A stretch of 64,000 nt of DNA from Pararhizobium antarcticum (GTDB taxonomy: Bacteria; Pseudomonadota; Alphaproteobacteria; Rhizobiales; Rhizobiaceae), in the NCBI RefSeq assembly GCF_001885585.1, contig NZ_LSRP01000013.1, forward strand, positions 1 through 64,000, in the 5' to 3' direction. Below, piece after piece: positions 54,753-63,882 of this stretch. A program made the position numbers and the translations under genes. Each line of letters begins with the position of its first letter. Positions within the stretch are counted from its first letter, which is position 1. Under the pieces are notes generated by a model, which was not told the DNA's origin, searched no databases, and worked only from the letters and a program-made list of their open reading frames with translations.

Positions 54753-55385
54753 ATGCGTACCATTATCACCACTCTCATGGCTTCTGCCGTATCGCTCATC
54801 GCTTTTTCGGCCGTTCAGGCTGCTGACGCCATCGACGAAGTACCGGCTGCTCCGGCTGCCGAATACAGCGAACCGGCTGCCAAGGACTGGTCCGGCGCCT
54901 ATGTCGGCGGCACGGCCAACTGGGCCCATGGCAAGTTCACCGGCGACCGCACGGCTGCCGGCTTCGGCGGTGGTCTCTATGGTGGTTACAACATGCAGAA
55001 CGGCCCGATCGTATACGGTGCCGAAGCTGACGTGAACTATGGCGATACCGATGTCAGCCGCAACGGCCTCGCGCTGTCGCAGGGCGTCAACGGCTCGATC
55101 CGTGGCCGCGTCGGTTATGACCTCAACCCTGTCCTGCTTTATGGTACGGCCGGTGTTGCTGCCTCCAACGTCAAGGCACGTCAGGCTGGCGTATCCGACA
55201 AGAACACCCTGCTCGGCTGGACAGCCGGTGCCGGTGCGGAAGCTCTGGTAACCGACAACATCACCGCGCGTGTCGAGTATCGCTACACCGACTACAACTC
55301 GAAGAACTTCAATGTCGGCGGCGGCACGGTTTCGTCGGGCTTCGACGAACACAGCGTTCGCGTCGGTATGGGCGTCAAGTTCTAA
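54753..55385 (+). CDS. Omp25/RopB-like outer membrane beta-barrel protein
   Basis: The 210-residue product has a clear signal peptide (residues 1-23, cleavage after VQA-AD), a Pro/Ala-rich linker (EVPAAPAAEYSEPAAKDWSGAYVGG) and an eight-strand barrel ending in the terminal Phe (VGMGVKF) used for outer membrane insertion. The composition GADVNYGDTDV and VRVGMGV fits the Omp25/Omp31/RopB group of Rhizobiales. Codon use suggests strong expression. A ribosome binding site AAGGAG lies before the ATG and a strong terminator follows. Confidence 0.92.
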   Translation: MRTIITTLMASAVSLIAFSAVQAADAIDEVPAAPAAEYSEPAAKDWSGAYVGGTANWAHGKFTGDRTAAGFGGGLYGGYNMQNGPIVYGAEADVNYGDTDVSRNGLALSQGVNGSIRGRVGYDLNPVLLYGTAGVAASNVKARQAGVSDKNTLLGWTAGAGAEALVTDNITARVEYRYTDYNSKNFNVGGGTVSSGFDEHSVRVGMGVKF

Positions 55386-55410
55386 TCATCGGCAGTGTCG
55401 ATGAAGGTGA

Positions 55411-55437
55411 AAAGGCCGGAGCGATCCGGCCTTTTTG
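55411..55437 (+). terminator. Strong terminator after the Omp25-like gene
   Basis: AAAAGGCCGGA (55411-55421) pairs perfectly with TCCGGCCTTTT (55426-55436) over GCGA, with a further T. It stands between converging omp and GST genes. Confidence 0.85.
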
Positions 55438-55467
55438 CTGTCTGCACGAAAATCCGGTCCGGTCCGG

Positions 55468-56070
55468 TCAGGTCCGGAATTGCGTGTGGTCAGGAAAGGC
55501 TTTCTGGAATTTCTGCGGCCAGTTCTTGAGCTTTGGCCGGCCCTTCTGCCATTCGCCGGTGAAGCGCAGTTCCAGATAGGTCAGCATGGCCGCCAGCGCG
55601 AAATGGCCGGCATGCAGCTTGGCTGCAGTCTTTGGCAGGTTTGCGTTCAGATAGTCGAGGCCGCGCTCGGCCTTTTCCCAGTGCCTGTCGATCCAGGGCT
55701 GGTGCACCTTTTCCGGCGGATGGAAGCGCTTTTCGTAGACGATGGCGAGAAGGCTGTCGCAGATGCTGTCGCAGATGCCGTCGCAGAGCGCTTCCAGAAC
55801 CTCCACATCCGTGCGCTTGGCCGGATTGCGCGGGTAAAGCTTGCCCTTGCTCTCGCGGTCGACGAAATGCAGGATGGCGCGGCTGTCATAGATCGACCGG
55901 CCATCCTCGGTGATCAGCGTCGGGATCTTGCCGAGGGGATTGCTGTCGATCAGCGAGGGCGGATTGGCGTTGGTATCGGTGAGGACGCTCTCGGCGGACA
56001 GTCCCGCATAGTGTGCAGCCATGCGGACTTTGTTCGAGTAGGGCGAGGCGGGCGAATACAGGATTTTCAT
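55468..56070 (-). CDS. Glutathione S-transferase
   Basis: The 200-residue product begins MKILYSPASPYSNKVRMAAHYAG, with the Ser/Tyr-rich N-terminal site of bacterial GSTs, then NPLGKIPTLITEDG and the DSRAILHFVD motif. The C-terminal helical domain contains a short DGICDSICDSLL duplication that maps to repeated CAGATGC/CAGATGCC DNA. Substrate is unknown. The start at 56070 agrees with the family; the longer frame adds a basic segment. Confidence 0.85.
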   Translation of the reverse strand: MKILYSPASPYSNKVRMAAHYAGLSAESVLTDTNANPPSLIDSNPLGKIPTLITEDGRSIYDSRAILHFVDRESKGKLYPRNPAKRTDVEVLEALCDGICDSICDSLLAIVYEKRFHPPEKVHQPWIDRHWEKAERGLDYLNANLPKTAAKLHAGHFALAAMLTYLELRFTGEWQKGRPKLKNWPQKFQKAFPDHTQFRT

Positions 56071-56111
56071 CACGGGTCTTTCTTGTCTTGCGGTCGTGTC
56101 GAGATCGGCAC

Positions 56112-56918
56112 TCAGGGTGCCGGCGGTACGGTAACGCTTTTCCGGCGGCAACTGCGTGCATCGACTTCAGGGCAGGGGCGGAAGCTCAGGTCCTTGTTGT
56201 AGCAGATCCGGACTTCCTCGAGATACTGGCCCTCGCAGGTAACGGCGATGGCATTTGCCCGCAGGCCGGGATTGGCGGCAATGAAGGCCATCTCGATCGC
56301 GCCGGTCTCCGCCTGTCGCGGCCTGTCGACGGTTTGAAGCGCCGGCGGGATTTTCAGCTTTTGCCTCGCAGCACGGACAACGGCAAAATACGCCGCCTGC
56401 CGGAGCCCCGAGCAGCTGCCATGCTTGCGCCACTGATGGCCGATCAGACCCATGGACGGCATCATGTCGAAAAGGCTGCGCCCCAGCCGTTCCGGAACAC
56501 GGTCGGGCTCGCGCGTCTGGCAGTATTCGGGAAAGCCCTTCTCATTCTGCGGCCACAGACCATGGACGATGAAGCCGTTGCTGGCATCGGCAGCACATTG
56601 TTCCGTCCGTCCCGCCGCATCATTTCCGGCGCACCAGGTCGGCGACCAGGACAGGGAGAGCACATAATAGTCGAAGCCCGTTCCCAGTGGCACATCGTTT
56701 GTGGCCGGAATGGATGACGGCACCGGCTTGTGCGTCTGGATCTGTTCCCGCTGTGTCTGTTCGGTCGTCGCCTTCGTCTGATGTGGCCTTGCCTGGTCCG
56801 GGGCCTTTGCCTGTTCGCCGTTGTCGCAGGCCGCCAAGGCGGCTGCAGCCGCCAGAAGCAGGCCGGCGGAAAAAAACCTCAAGGCTTTTGTGCGGGTCAC
56901 GGGAAGCAAGCGTCTCAC
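56112..56918 (-). CDS. RNase T2 family lipoprotein
   Basis: The 268-residue product has a lipoprotein signal (LLLAAAAALAAC, lipidated Cys31), a Gln/Thr-rich linker and an RNase T2 domain with both active-site segments: FIVHGLWPQ (His119) and GLIGHQWRKHGSC (His161, Lys165, His166). It should be a membrane-tethered periplasmic or surface ribonuclease. The GTG at 56918 overlaps the stop of a 28-codon ORF by three bases and lacks its own ribosome binding site, so its translation is probably coupled. There are about eight Cys, enough for several disulfides. Confidence 0.87.
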   Translation of the reverse strand: MRRLLPVTRTKALRFFSAGLLLAAAAALAACDNGEQAKAPDQARPHQTKATTEQTQREQIQTHKPVPSSIPATNDVPLGTGFDYYVLSLSWSPTWCAGNDAAGRTEQCAADASNGFIVHGLWPQNEKGFPEYCQTREPDRVPERLGRSLFDMMPSMGLIGHQWRKHGSCSGLRQAAYFAVVRAARQKLKIPPALQTVDRPRQAETGAIEMAFIAANPGLRANAIAVTCEGQYLEEVRICYNKDLSFRPCPEVDARSCRRKSVTVPPAP

Positions 56919-57001
56919 CAGGGCGACGCGCCGGCAAATGCGACGGATGGCAGTATATCACCGGAGGGCGGAAGCGTTGTGGGCGCAAGCGGGCGAGGCA
57001 T
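56915..57001 (-). CDS. 28-residue leader ORF coupled to RNase T2
   Basis: An ATG at 57001 is preceded by AGGAGA five bases upstream. Its 28 codons end in a TGA whose bases overlap the GTG of the RNase T2 gene. The peptide is Pro-rich (MPRPLAPTTLPPSGDI) and ends SPW, with no helix or signal. Proline-rich stretches can stall ribosomes, so a regulatory leader is possible. The strong ribosome binding site lies before this short ORF rather than before RNase T2. Confidence 0.5.
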   Translation of the reverse strand: MPRPLAPTTLPPSGDILPSVAFAGASPW

Positions 57002-57116
57002 GATGTTCTCCTGATGCAGCAGCCGAGAGTGCGTCGGTTGTCCGTCCAACGTCAAGGGTCGCTCGGTCAGGATGCGCTCGGTCAAGGGTTGCACGGGCGA
57101 GGGGCCGCTTGACCGC

Positions 57117-57998
57117 TTATTCCCAGTCGGGATGATCGATGGTTTCTTCGCCGCGCAGCCAGAAGGTCCGGGACGAGGCATGGCGATCGATTTTCAGCCG
57201 GTCCTTCAGGAAGGGCAGGATGGTGTCGAGTTCGCTCTTCAGCGTGAACGGCGGATTGACGATGATCAGGCCGGAACCGGAAAGCCCGGTCGTGTCGCGA
57301 TCGCTGCGCACAGACAGTTCGGCGCAGAGCATTTTCGGGATCTCCAGCGCCTGCAGCGCTGCGTGGAAGTCGGCGATCGGTGCACCCTGTTTCAGCGGAT
57401 ACCAGAGGCAGAAGGTGCCGCCGGAAAAACGCCTGTAGGCTTTGCCCAAGCCATCGGCCAGGCGTTCGAATTCACCATCGATCTCGAATGGCGGGTCGAC
57501 CAGCACGAGGCCGCGCTTTTCCTTGGGCGGCAGATGCGCTCCGAGTGCCAGCCAGCCATCAAGTTCGGTGATCCGGCTCTGATAGTCGCCGTCAAACAGC
57601 CGGTGCAGCGTCTCATAGTCGTCGGGATGCAGTTCCATGGCGGACAGCCGGTCCTGCGGCCGCATCAGCATTCGCGTCAGCTTCGGTGAGCCCGGATAGA
57701 GCGTGATTGCACCGTCCGCATCCGGATTGAGGTCGCGCACCGCCTGCAGGTAAGGCTCCAGCACCGCCGCAACCTTGGGCGGCAGCGGCTCGGCCAGAAG
57801 CTTGCCGATGCCGTCGCGCCATTCGCCGGTCTTCTGCGCCTCTTCGCCGGAAAGGTCGTAGAGCCCGATGCCGGCATGGGTGTCGAGCACCCGGAAGGCC
57901 TTGTCCTTCTGTTTCAGATAGGTGATCAGACGCGCGAGAACGGCATGTTTCAGGACATCGGCAAAATTGCCGGCATGATAGGCGTGACGATAATTCAT
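57117..57998 (-). CDS. rlmJ: 23S rRNA (adenine-2030-N6)-methyltransferase RlmJ
   Basis: The 293-residue product begins MNYRHAYHAGNFADVLKHAVL, the hallmark of RlmJ (YhiR), with the SAM motif DTHAGIGLYDL and the catalytic N6-methyltransferase motif LVDPPFE. It modifies 23S rRNA. It is divergent from the molybdopterin oxidoreductase gene. Confidence 0.93.
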   Translation of the reverse strand: MNYRHAYHAGNFADVLKHAVLARLITYLKQKDKAFRVLDTHAGIGLYDLSGEEAQKTGEWRDGIGKLLAEPLPPKVAAVLEPYLQAVRDLNPDADGAITLYPGSPKLTRMLMRPQDRLSAMELHPDDYETLHRLFDGDYQSRITELDGWLALGAHLPPKEKRGLVLVDPPFEIDGEFERLADGLGKAYRRFSGGTFCLWYPLKQGAPIADFHAALQALEIPKMLCAELSVRSDRDTTGLSGSGLIIVNPPFTLKSELDTILPFLKDRLKIDRHASSRTFWLRGEETIDHPDWE

Positions 57999-58084
57999 GA
58001 TTGTTGCTGATCGTCCTGATGAATTGTTGAGATGGGCACGGAATGGCGCTTTAAGACCCTCTGGCGATGCAATATAGAAAAGCC

Positions 58085-60199
58085 ATGAACGTTGCGACCC
58101 CCATTCGAGCAGAAAAAACCATCGGCCATACGGTCTGTCCGCATGACTGTCCCTCCGCCTGCGCGCTGGAGGTCGATGTCCATGCCGATGGCCGGATCGG
58201 CCGGGTGCGCGGCGCGGCCGCCAACAGCTACACCGCCGGTGTCATCTGTGCCAAGGTGGCGCGCTATTCAGAGCGGATCTATCATCCCGGCCGGCTGCTG
58301 GTGCCGCAACGCCGCACCGGCGCCAAGGGCGATGGCGGCTTTCAGGACATCTCCTGGGAGGCGGCACTCGACGCGATCGCCGATGCCTTCGTCAAGGCCG
58401 AGCAGGCGCATGGTTCGGAAGCGGTCTGGCCCTATTTCTACGCTGGCACGATGGGACAGGTGCAGCGCGATTCGATCGAGCGCCTGCGTCACGCCAAGCG
58501 CTATTCCGGCTTCTTCGGTTCGATCTGCACCAACATGGCCTGGACCGGCCTGTCGATGGCCACCGGCGCTTTGCGCGGGCCCGATCCGCGGGAAATGGCG
58601 AAATCCGATTGCGTGGTGATCTGGGGCACCAATGCGGTCTCGACCCAGGTCAACGTCATGACCCATGCGATCAAGGCCCGCAAGGAACGCGGTGCAAAGA
58701 TCGTCGTGATCGACATCTATGACAACCCGACGGTCAAGCAGGCCGACATGGGCCTGATCCTGAAGCCCGGCACCGATGCGGCGCTGGCCTGCGCCGTCAT
58801 GCACATTGCCTTTCGTGACGGTTATGCCGACCGGGCCTATATGGAAAAATACGCCGATGATCCCAAAGGGCTCGAAGCGCATTTGAAGACGCGGGGACCG
58901 GACTGGGCCTCGGCGATCACCGGCCTGCCGGTCGAAGACATCGAAGCCTTCGCCAAACTCGTCGGCACCACGCCGAAGAGCTATTTCCGGCTCGGCTATG
59001 GTTTCACCCGCCAGCGCAACGGCGCGGTTGCCATACACGCGGCCGCCTCGATCCCGACCGTGCTCGGCAGCTGGAAACACGAGGGCGGGGGCGCTTTCCA
59101 CTCCAACAACGACATCTTCCGCTTCGACAAGCGCGAACTGATGGGGTCGGCAATGCTTGATCCCGATATCCGCATGCTGGACCAGTCGCAGATCGGCCGG
59201 GTTCTCACCGGTGATGCGGAAGCCTTGCGCCATCGCGGGCCTGTGACCGCAATGCTGGTCCAGAACACCAATCCGGTCAACGTGACGCCCGAGCAACGAC
59301 TGGTGAAGCGCGGCTTTCTGCGCAACGACCTGTTTGTCGCGGTGCATGAGCACTTTATGACGGATACGGCGAAACTCGCCGACATCGTGCTTCCGGCGAC
59401 CATGTTCCTCGAACATGACGATCTCTACCGCGGTGGTGGCCACCAGCATATCCTGCTCGGCCCCAAGGTGGTGGAGCCGCCATCCACGGTGCGCAGCAAT
59501 CTCTTCGTCATCGAAGAACTGGCAAAGCGCCTCGGCGTGGCCGACCAACCGGGGTTCGGTCTCGGCGAGCGCGCGCATATCGACCAAATCCTCGTGCATT
59601 ACGATATTGGCTATGACCGGTTGAAGGAAGAGAAGTGGCTCGACGTGCAGCCGGACTTCGACACGGCGCATTTTATCGACGGCTTCGGCCACCCGGACGG
59701 AAAATTCCGCTTCAAGGCCGACTGGACCGGCACGCCGGCGCCCAACCGCCCGCCAAAATCCATGGGCGTGCAGGGGGCCTACACCGCGCTTCCGGAGTTT
59801 CCTGATCATGTCGATCTGATCGAGGCGGCCGATGCAGGCCATCCCTTCCGGCTGGCGACCTCGCCGGCGCGCTCCTTCCTCAATTCGACCTTTGCAGAGA
59901 CGCCGTCCTCCGTGACCAAGGAGGGGCGTCCGGCTCTGATGCTGAATGCGGACGATGCCGCAGCGCTCGGGATTGTCGAGGGCGATGTCGTGCGGATCGG
60001 CAATCCTCGTGGCGAAATTCGCCTTCATGCGACGATCGGCGGTGGCGCCCGGCGCAGTGTCGTGATCGCCGAGGGGCTTTGGCCGAACGACGCGCATCTC
60101 GATGGTGAGGGTATCAACGTCCTGACCGGCGCGGACGCCGTCGCCCCCTATGGCGGCGCGGCCTTTCACGACAATCGCGTCTGGTTGCGCAAGGAATGA
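58085..60199 (+). CDS. Molybdopterin-dependent oxidoreductase with 4Fe-4S site
   Basis: The 704-residue enzyme of the DMSO-reductase superfamily has an N-terminal 4Fe-4S motif (CPHDCPSAC, then GVICAKV: Cys18, 22, 26 and 55) followed by bis-MGD domains and the C-terminal MopB-CT domain (RSFLNSTFAETPS to the end). Cys148 in GSICTNMAW lies where the Mo ligand Cys or Sec sits in related enzymes. There is no twin-arginine signal, so it is cytoplasmic, and no partner subunit is adjacent. Substrate unknown. The start could also be ATG 58067. A NUDIX gene follows at once. Confidence 0.87.
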   Translation: MNVATPIRAEKTIGHTVCPHDCPSACALEVDVHADGRIGRVRGAAANSYTAGVICAKVARYSERIYHPGRLLVPQRRTGAKGDGGFQDISWEAALDAIADAFVKAEQAHGSEAVWPYFYAGTMGQVQRDSIERLRHAKRYSGFFGSICTNMAWTGLSMATGALRGPDPREMAKSDCVVIWGTNAVSTQVNVMTHAIKARKERGAKIVVIDIYDNPTVKQADMGLILKPGTDAALACAVMHIAFRDGYADRAYMEKYADDPKGLEAHLKTRGPDWASAITGLPVEDIEAFAKLVGTTPKSYFRLGYGFTRQRNGAVAIHAAASIPTVLGSWKHEGGGAFHSNNDIFRFDKRELMGSAMLDPDIRMLDQSQIGRVLTGDAEALRHRGPVTAMLVQNTNPVNVTPEQRLVKRGFLRNDLFVAVHEHFMTDTAKLADIVLPATMFLEHDDLYRGGGHQHILLGPKVVEPPSTVRSNLFVIEELAKRLGVADQPGFGLGERAHIDQILVHYDIGYDRLKEEKWLDVQPDFDTAHFIDGFGHPDGKFRFKADWTGTPAPNRPPKSMGVQGAYTALPEFPDHVDLIEAADAGHPFRLATSPARSFLNSTFAETPSSVTKEGRPALMLNADDAAALGIVEGDVVRIGNPRGEIRLHATIGGGARRSVVIAEGLWPNDAHLDGEGINVLTGADAVAPYGGAAFHDNRVWLRKE

Positions 60200-60201
60200 G
60201 A

Positions 60202-60798
60202 ATGGCAAAGTTCAAGGATGCGAAGGTCGAGATCCTCAAGGACGAGACCCTGTCGAAAAACTGGTACCACCTGCGAAACGTCACCTTCAACTATACCGGC
60301 TCGAGCGGTGTGACGCAGAAACTCAAGCGCGAAGTCTATGATCGCGGCAATGGCGCGACCATCCTGCTCTACGATCCAAGGCGCGAAAGCGTCATCCTCG
60401 TGCGCCAGTTCCGCATGCCGGTGCATCTGAACGGCCATTCCGGCTGGCTGCTGGAAACGCCTGCCGGCCTTCTTGACGGCGACCATCCGGCCGAAGCCAT
60501 CCGGCGCGAGGTCATGGAGGAGACGGGGTATCTGGTGACGGACGTGCGGCCGATCTTCCAGGCCTTCATGTCGCCGGGCGCCGTCACCGAGACCATCCAT
60601 TTCTTCGCCGCCGTCATCGATGCGACGCAGCGTGTGGAGGAGGGCGGAGGGGTGGCCCATGAGGACGAGGACATCGAGGTCATCGAGATGCCGCTGGTCG
60701 AGGCCATGGCCATGATCGAAACCGGCGCCATCTGCGACGGCAAGACGATCATGCTGCTGCAATGGGCGATGCTGAACAGGGCGAGCCTGACGTTCTGA
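60202..60798 (+). CDS. NUDIX hydrolase, GDP-mannose/ADP-ribose type
   Basis: The 198-residue product has a full NUDIX box (GLLDGDHPAEAIRREVMEETGY) at about residues 92-114 and LLETPAG before it. The N-terminal FKDAKVEILKDETLSKNWYHLR resembles NudK (GDP-mannose pyrophosphatase). AAGGA lies just before the ATG at 60202. It starts three bases after the oxidoreductase stop, so the two are cotranscribed, but no shared pathway is obvious. Confidence 0.85.
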   Translation: MAKFKDAKVEILKDETLSKNWYHLRNVTFNYTGSSGVTQKLKREVYDRGNGATILLYDPRRESVILVRQFRMPVHLNGHSGWLLETPAGLLDGDHPAEAIRREVMEETGYLVTDVRPIFQAFMSPGAVTETIHFFAAVIDATQRVEEGGGVAHEDEDIEVIEMPLVEAMAMIETGAICDGKTIMLLQWAMLNRASLTF

Positions 60799-60820
60799 CA
60801 GAATCTGGCAATCCGGCCGG

Positions 60821-61768
60821 CTAAAACTTCCCCTTGAGCCCCAGGCTGACCGATGCGGTGGAGAATTTTGCGCCGGCGGCATCCTTGAATTCCGCGGTCG
60901 CGCCTGACGTCGTGCTGCGCACGTGCATGTCGCCGGTGCCGAAGTCGGTCATCTCGAAGGCGCCGCTGGCGTAGAGGGAGATGGTCTTCGTCAGGTTATA
61001 GGCAATGGCGGCATTGGCGCCGTAAACGGCGGCAAGATCGAAGCTGTCGGTAAAGCGCAGGTTGCGCAGCCAGTGATCGTCCGGCGCCTCTGCGCGGATC
61101 AGGGCGCCAGCTTCCAGGCCGCCGGAAAGCGTCCAGTCTCCCATGGTCTGGGACCCCCGGACATTGGCGTAGACAACCGGCATTTTTTGTCTGTAGGTGA
61201 TGACTTTCTGGCCATCGGCGAAGTCGCCGATCGTGTCGCGCAGATCGTTGGTGCTGTAGATATAGGAACCGCCATAGCCGGACCATTGCACGTCGCTGTA
61301 GCGGCCGCCAAGGCCTAGGCTTGCGAAGCGGCCATTGTCGTTGATGAAGGTGCGGTTCACTTCCAGGCTGCCGCTGTAGTAGTGGTCGAGGCGGGTGTCG
61401 TCATGGACGGAGCGATGGCTCCAGTCGCTATCGGACTGGCCGGTCGCGTGCGGCGCGATCCAGTCGTAGTCGGTCATATGGCCGTCACCGTCCATGCCGG
61501 TCTTGCCTTCGGCACGAATAGTCCAGTTGGGCGCCACTTCGATGCTCAGCGAACCGCGAAGCAACGTAACCCCCTTGGATTCCCAATCCAGACGACTGAC
61601 GGTGCGGTTGCCGCTGAAGACGCTTTCTTCCGCATAGATATTGGCCAGCCCGACATCGAATGTCATCGAAACGGGGCCCTCGGTCACCGGGCTATAGAAA
61701 TCACCGGCCTGCGCGCCAGAGACACAGACGATCGCGGCACCCGCGACGAGGCTGGAGAGAAGCTTCAT
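60821..61768 (-). CDS. Omptin family outer membrane protease
   Basis: The 315-residue product has a signal peptide (MKLLSSLVAGAAIVCVSGAQA) and matches omptins. The catalytic pairs are present: Asp100/Asp102 in TDYDWIAP and Asp230/His232 in APDDHWLRNLRF, with the spacing seen in OmpT (Asp83/Asp85 and Asp210/His212). SDSDWSHRSVHDDTRLDHYY matches the conserved loop, and the chain ends in Phe. Enterobacterial omptins cleave host defence peptides and need LPS. The start is ATG 61768 with GGGAA upstream; the TTG at 61774 is less likely. Confidence 0.9.
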   Translation of the reverse strand: MKLLSSLVAGAAIVCVSGAQAGDFYSPVTEGPVSMTFDVGLANIYAEESVFSGNRTVSRLDWESKGVTLLRGSLSIEVAPNWTIRAEGKTGMDGDGHMTDYDWIAPHATGQSDSDWSHRSVHDDTRLDHYYSGSLEVNRTFINDNGRFASLGLGGRYSDVQWSGYGGSYIYSTNDLRDTIGDFADGQKVITYRQKMPVVYANVRGSQTMGDWTLSGGLEAGALIRAEAPDDHWLRNLRFTDSFDLAAVYGANAAIAYNLTKTISLYASGAFEMTDFGTGDMHVRSTTSGATAEFKDAAGAKFSTASVSLGLKGKF

Positions 61769-61886
61769 GACCAATTCCCGAAGATGAGCACCGTGGGGTG
61801 CAGACGATGAAATATCTCGTCCACTTTCATCGGGTATGGTAAATTTTCAGTATATTTCTTGGATTTGTCTGACTGTTTTTGCCACT

Positions 61887-62564
61887 TTAGAGTGTGCTTG
61901 CATGTGTGCCGGAGGGGTGCGCCCGAGACAATGGGCGAACCGTCCTGCCGTCTTCCATGCGCACGCTGCCATTGGCGAGCTGCAGCAAGGCCTGCGGATA
62001 GAGCAGATGCTCGACGCGCAGCACCCGGGCGGACAGCGTTTCAGCAGTGTCGTCGCGCAGGACCGGCACCGTGCCCTGCAGCACGACGGGGCCTTCGTCC
62101 ATGCCTTCGGTGACGAAATGCACGGTGCATCCGGCCTCGGTCATGCCGGCGTCGATCGCCCGCTGATGCGTGTGCAGGCCGGGAAACAACGGCAGCAAAG
62201 ACGGGTGGATGTTGAGGATACGGCCTTCGTAGCGCTGGATGAAGGCGCCGCTCAGAAGACGCATATAGCCCGCAAGGCACAGGATATCCGGCGACAGGCG
62301 GCCGAGTTCGGCAAGGATGGCCGCCTCATGGGCGTCCTTGCTGTCAAAGTCGCGGCGCGCGAAGGCAAATGTCGGGATGCCGAGTGCTTGCGCCTTGGAC
62401 AGACCGCCCGCATCCGGCCTGTCGGAGATGACGGCGATGATTTCGGCGGGATAATCCGCAGCCTGCGTCGCCCTGGCCAGGGCCAGCATGTTGGATCCGC
62501 CGCCGGAAATAAAGGCGACGACACGCTTCTTCGCCGTAGCCGCCGACATAGGGGCCCCTGTCAT
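61887..62564 (-). CDS. purN: Phosphoribosylglycinamide formyltransferase
   Basis: PurN formylates GAR using 10-formyltetrahydrofolate in purine synthesis. The 225-residue product has [13 protein letters not shown] and the catalytic region [15 protein letters not shown] with [15 protein letters not shown]. The ATG at 62564 overlaps the purM stop by four bases. Together with purF at 10 kb it gives three purine genes in the window. Confidence 0.95.
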   Translation of the reverse strand: MTGAPMSAATAKKRVVAFISGGGSNMLALARATQAADYPAEIIAVISDRPDAGGLSKAQALGIPTFAFARRDFDSKDAHEAAILAELGRLSPDILCLAGYMRLLSGAFIQRYEGRILNIHPSLLPLFPGLHTHQRAIDAGMTEAGCTVHFVTEGMDEGPVVLQGTVPVLRDDTAETLSARVLRVEHLLYPQALLQLANGSVRMEDGRTVRPLSRAHPSGTHASTL

Positions 62565-63631
62565 AGGGCAAGCGTGCCCTTGTAGATCGTCCCGGCGGCG
62601 CCGTCTTCGCGGGCGACCATGCGCCCGAGCGGGAAGATCGTCTCGCCCTCGGCTTCGAGTGCGGCGGTTACTTTTGCGGCATCTTCGGCGGAAACGACGG
62701 CGATCATGCCAACGCCGCAGTTGAAGGTCCGCAGCATCTCGTTGGCGGCCACGCCACCGGTCCTGGCCAGCCAGGAGAACACGGCGGGGGCCTTGATGCT
62801 GTCGAGGTCGATTTCAGCGGCGAGGTGCTTGGGCAGCACCCTTGGAATGTTTTCCGGAAAACCGCCGCCGGTGATGTGGGCCAATGCCTTGATCGCACCG
62901 GTTTCGCGGATCGCCTTCAGGAGTGGCTTCACATAGATGCGCGTCGGGGTCATCAGCACGTCCGCCAGGGTGCCCTCGCCAAACGGGGCGGGTGCGTCCC
63001 AGGCAAGGCCCGAAAGCGAAACGATCTTGCGCACCAGCGAGTAGCCATTGGAGTGGACGCCGGACGAGGCGAGACCCAGGATGATGTCACCTTCAGCTAT
63101 GTCGCCGGCTGGCAGCAACTGGCCGCGCTCGGCTGCACCCACGGCAAAGCCTGCAAGATCATAGTCGCCGCCGGAATACATGCCCGGCATTTCGGCGGTT
63201 TCGCCACCGATGAGGGCACAGCCGGCCTCGCGGCAGCCGGCGGCAATGCCGCCGACGATCGATGCGCCCTGATCCGGGTCGAGTTTGCCGGTTGCAAAAT
63301 AATCGAGGAAGAACAGCGGCTCGGCACCCTGCACGACGAGATCGTTGACGCACATGGCGACAAGGTCGATGCCGACCGTATCGTGCTTGTTGGCGTCGAT
63401 GGCGATCTTCAGCTTGGTGCCGACGCCGTCATTGGCTGCGACCAGCACCGGATCGGTAAATCCGGCCGCCTTTAGGTCGAACAGACCGCCGAAACCGCCG
63501 ATTTCACCGTCGGCGCCGGGGCGCCGGGTCGAGCGCACATGCGGCTTGATCTTCTCGACCATCAGATTGCCGGCGTCGATGTCCACACCGGCATCGCTGT
63601 AGGTCAGACCGTTCTTTTCCGACTGGCTCAT
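62561..63631 (-). CDS. purM: Phosphoribosylformylglycinamidine cyclo-ligase
   Basis: PurM forms AIR from FGAM with ATP. The 356-residue product begins [22 protein letters not shown] and has the family blocks [27 protein letters not shown] and [12 protein letters not shown]. It overlaps purN. The divergent AI-2E family transporter gene begins 251 bp upstream of it, an order common in rhizobia. Confidence 0.96.
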   Translation of the reverse strand: MSQSEKNGLTYSDAGVDIDAGNLMVEKIKPHVRSTRRPGADGEIGGFGGLFDLKAAGFTDPVLVAANDGVGTKLKIAIDANKHDTVGIDLVAMCVNDLVVQGAEPLFFLDYFATGKLDPDQGASIVGGIAAGCREAGCALIGGETAEMPGMYSGGDYDLAGFAVGAAERGQLLPAGDIAEGDIILGLASSGVHSNGYSLVRKIVSLSGLAWDAPAPFGEGTLADVLMTPTRIYVKPLLKAIRETGAIKALAHITGGGFPENIPRVLPKHLAAEIDLDSIKAPAVFSWLARTGGVAANEMLRTFNCGVGMIAVVSAEDAAKVTAALEAEGETIFPLGRMVAREDGAAGTIYKGTLAL

Positions 63632-63882
63632 CGCACGCTCTCCGCTGGCTCGTCATGTTTGGGATGCGAATTGCATGATGAGGGGGGAAGTGCAAGCATC
63701 TTGCCGATCGGATTGCCGCTTTTTCACCGCTTTGCTCGTGTCTTGCTGCGGATAAGGGGCGGGGAGGCGTTTTGACCGGCCATCTGCCCGGTATAGGCTT
63801 GACCTGTCTCCCGGGCCCATCCTATCTCCCTTGAACGAGACACGACGGCATGGCCCGTGCAACTGGCGGCAAGGAGCAGACG

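Noticed and set aside
58268-60208. 646-codon open frame opposite the molybdopterin oxidoreductase
   Set aside because: It mirrors a well-supported gene, is rich in His/Arg/Gly typical of antisense of GC-rich coding sequence, and has no recognisable domain.
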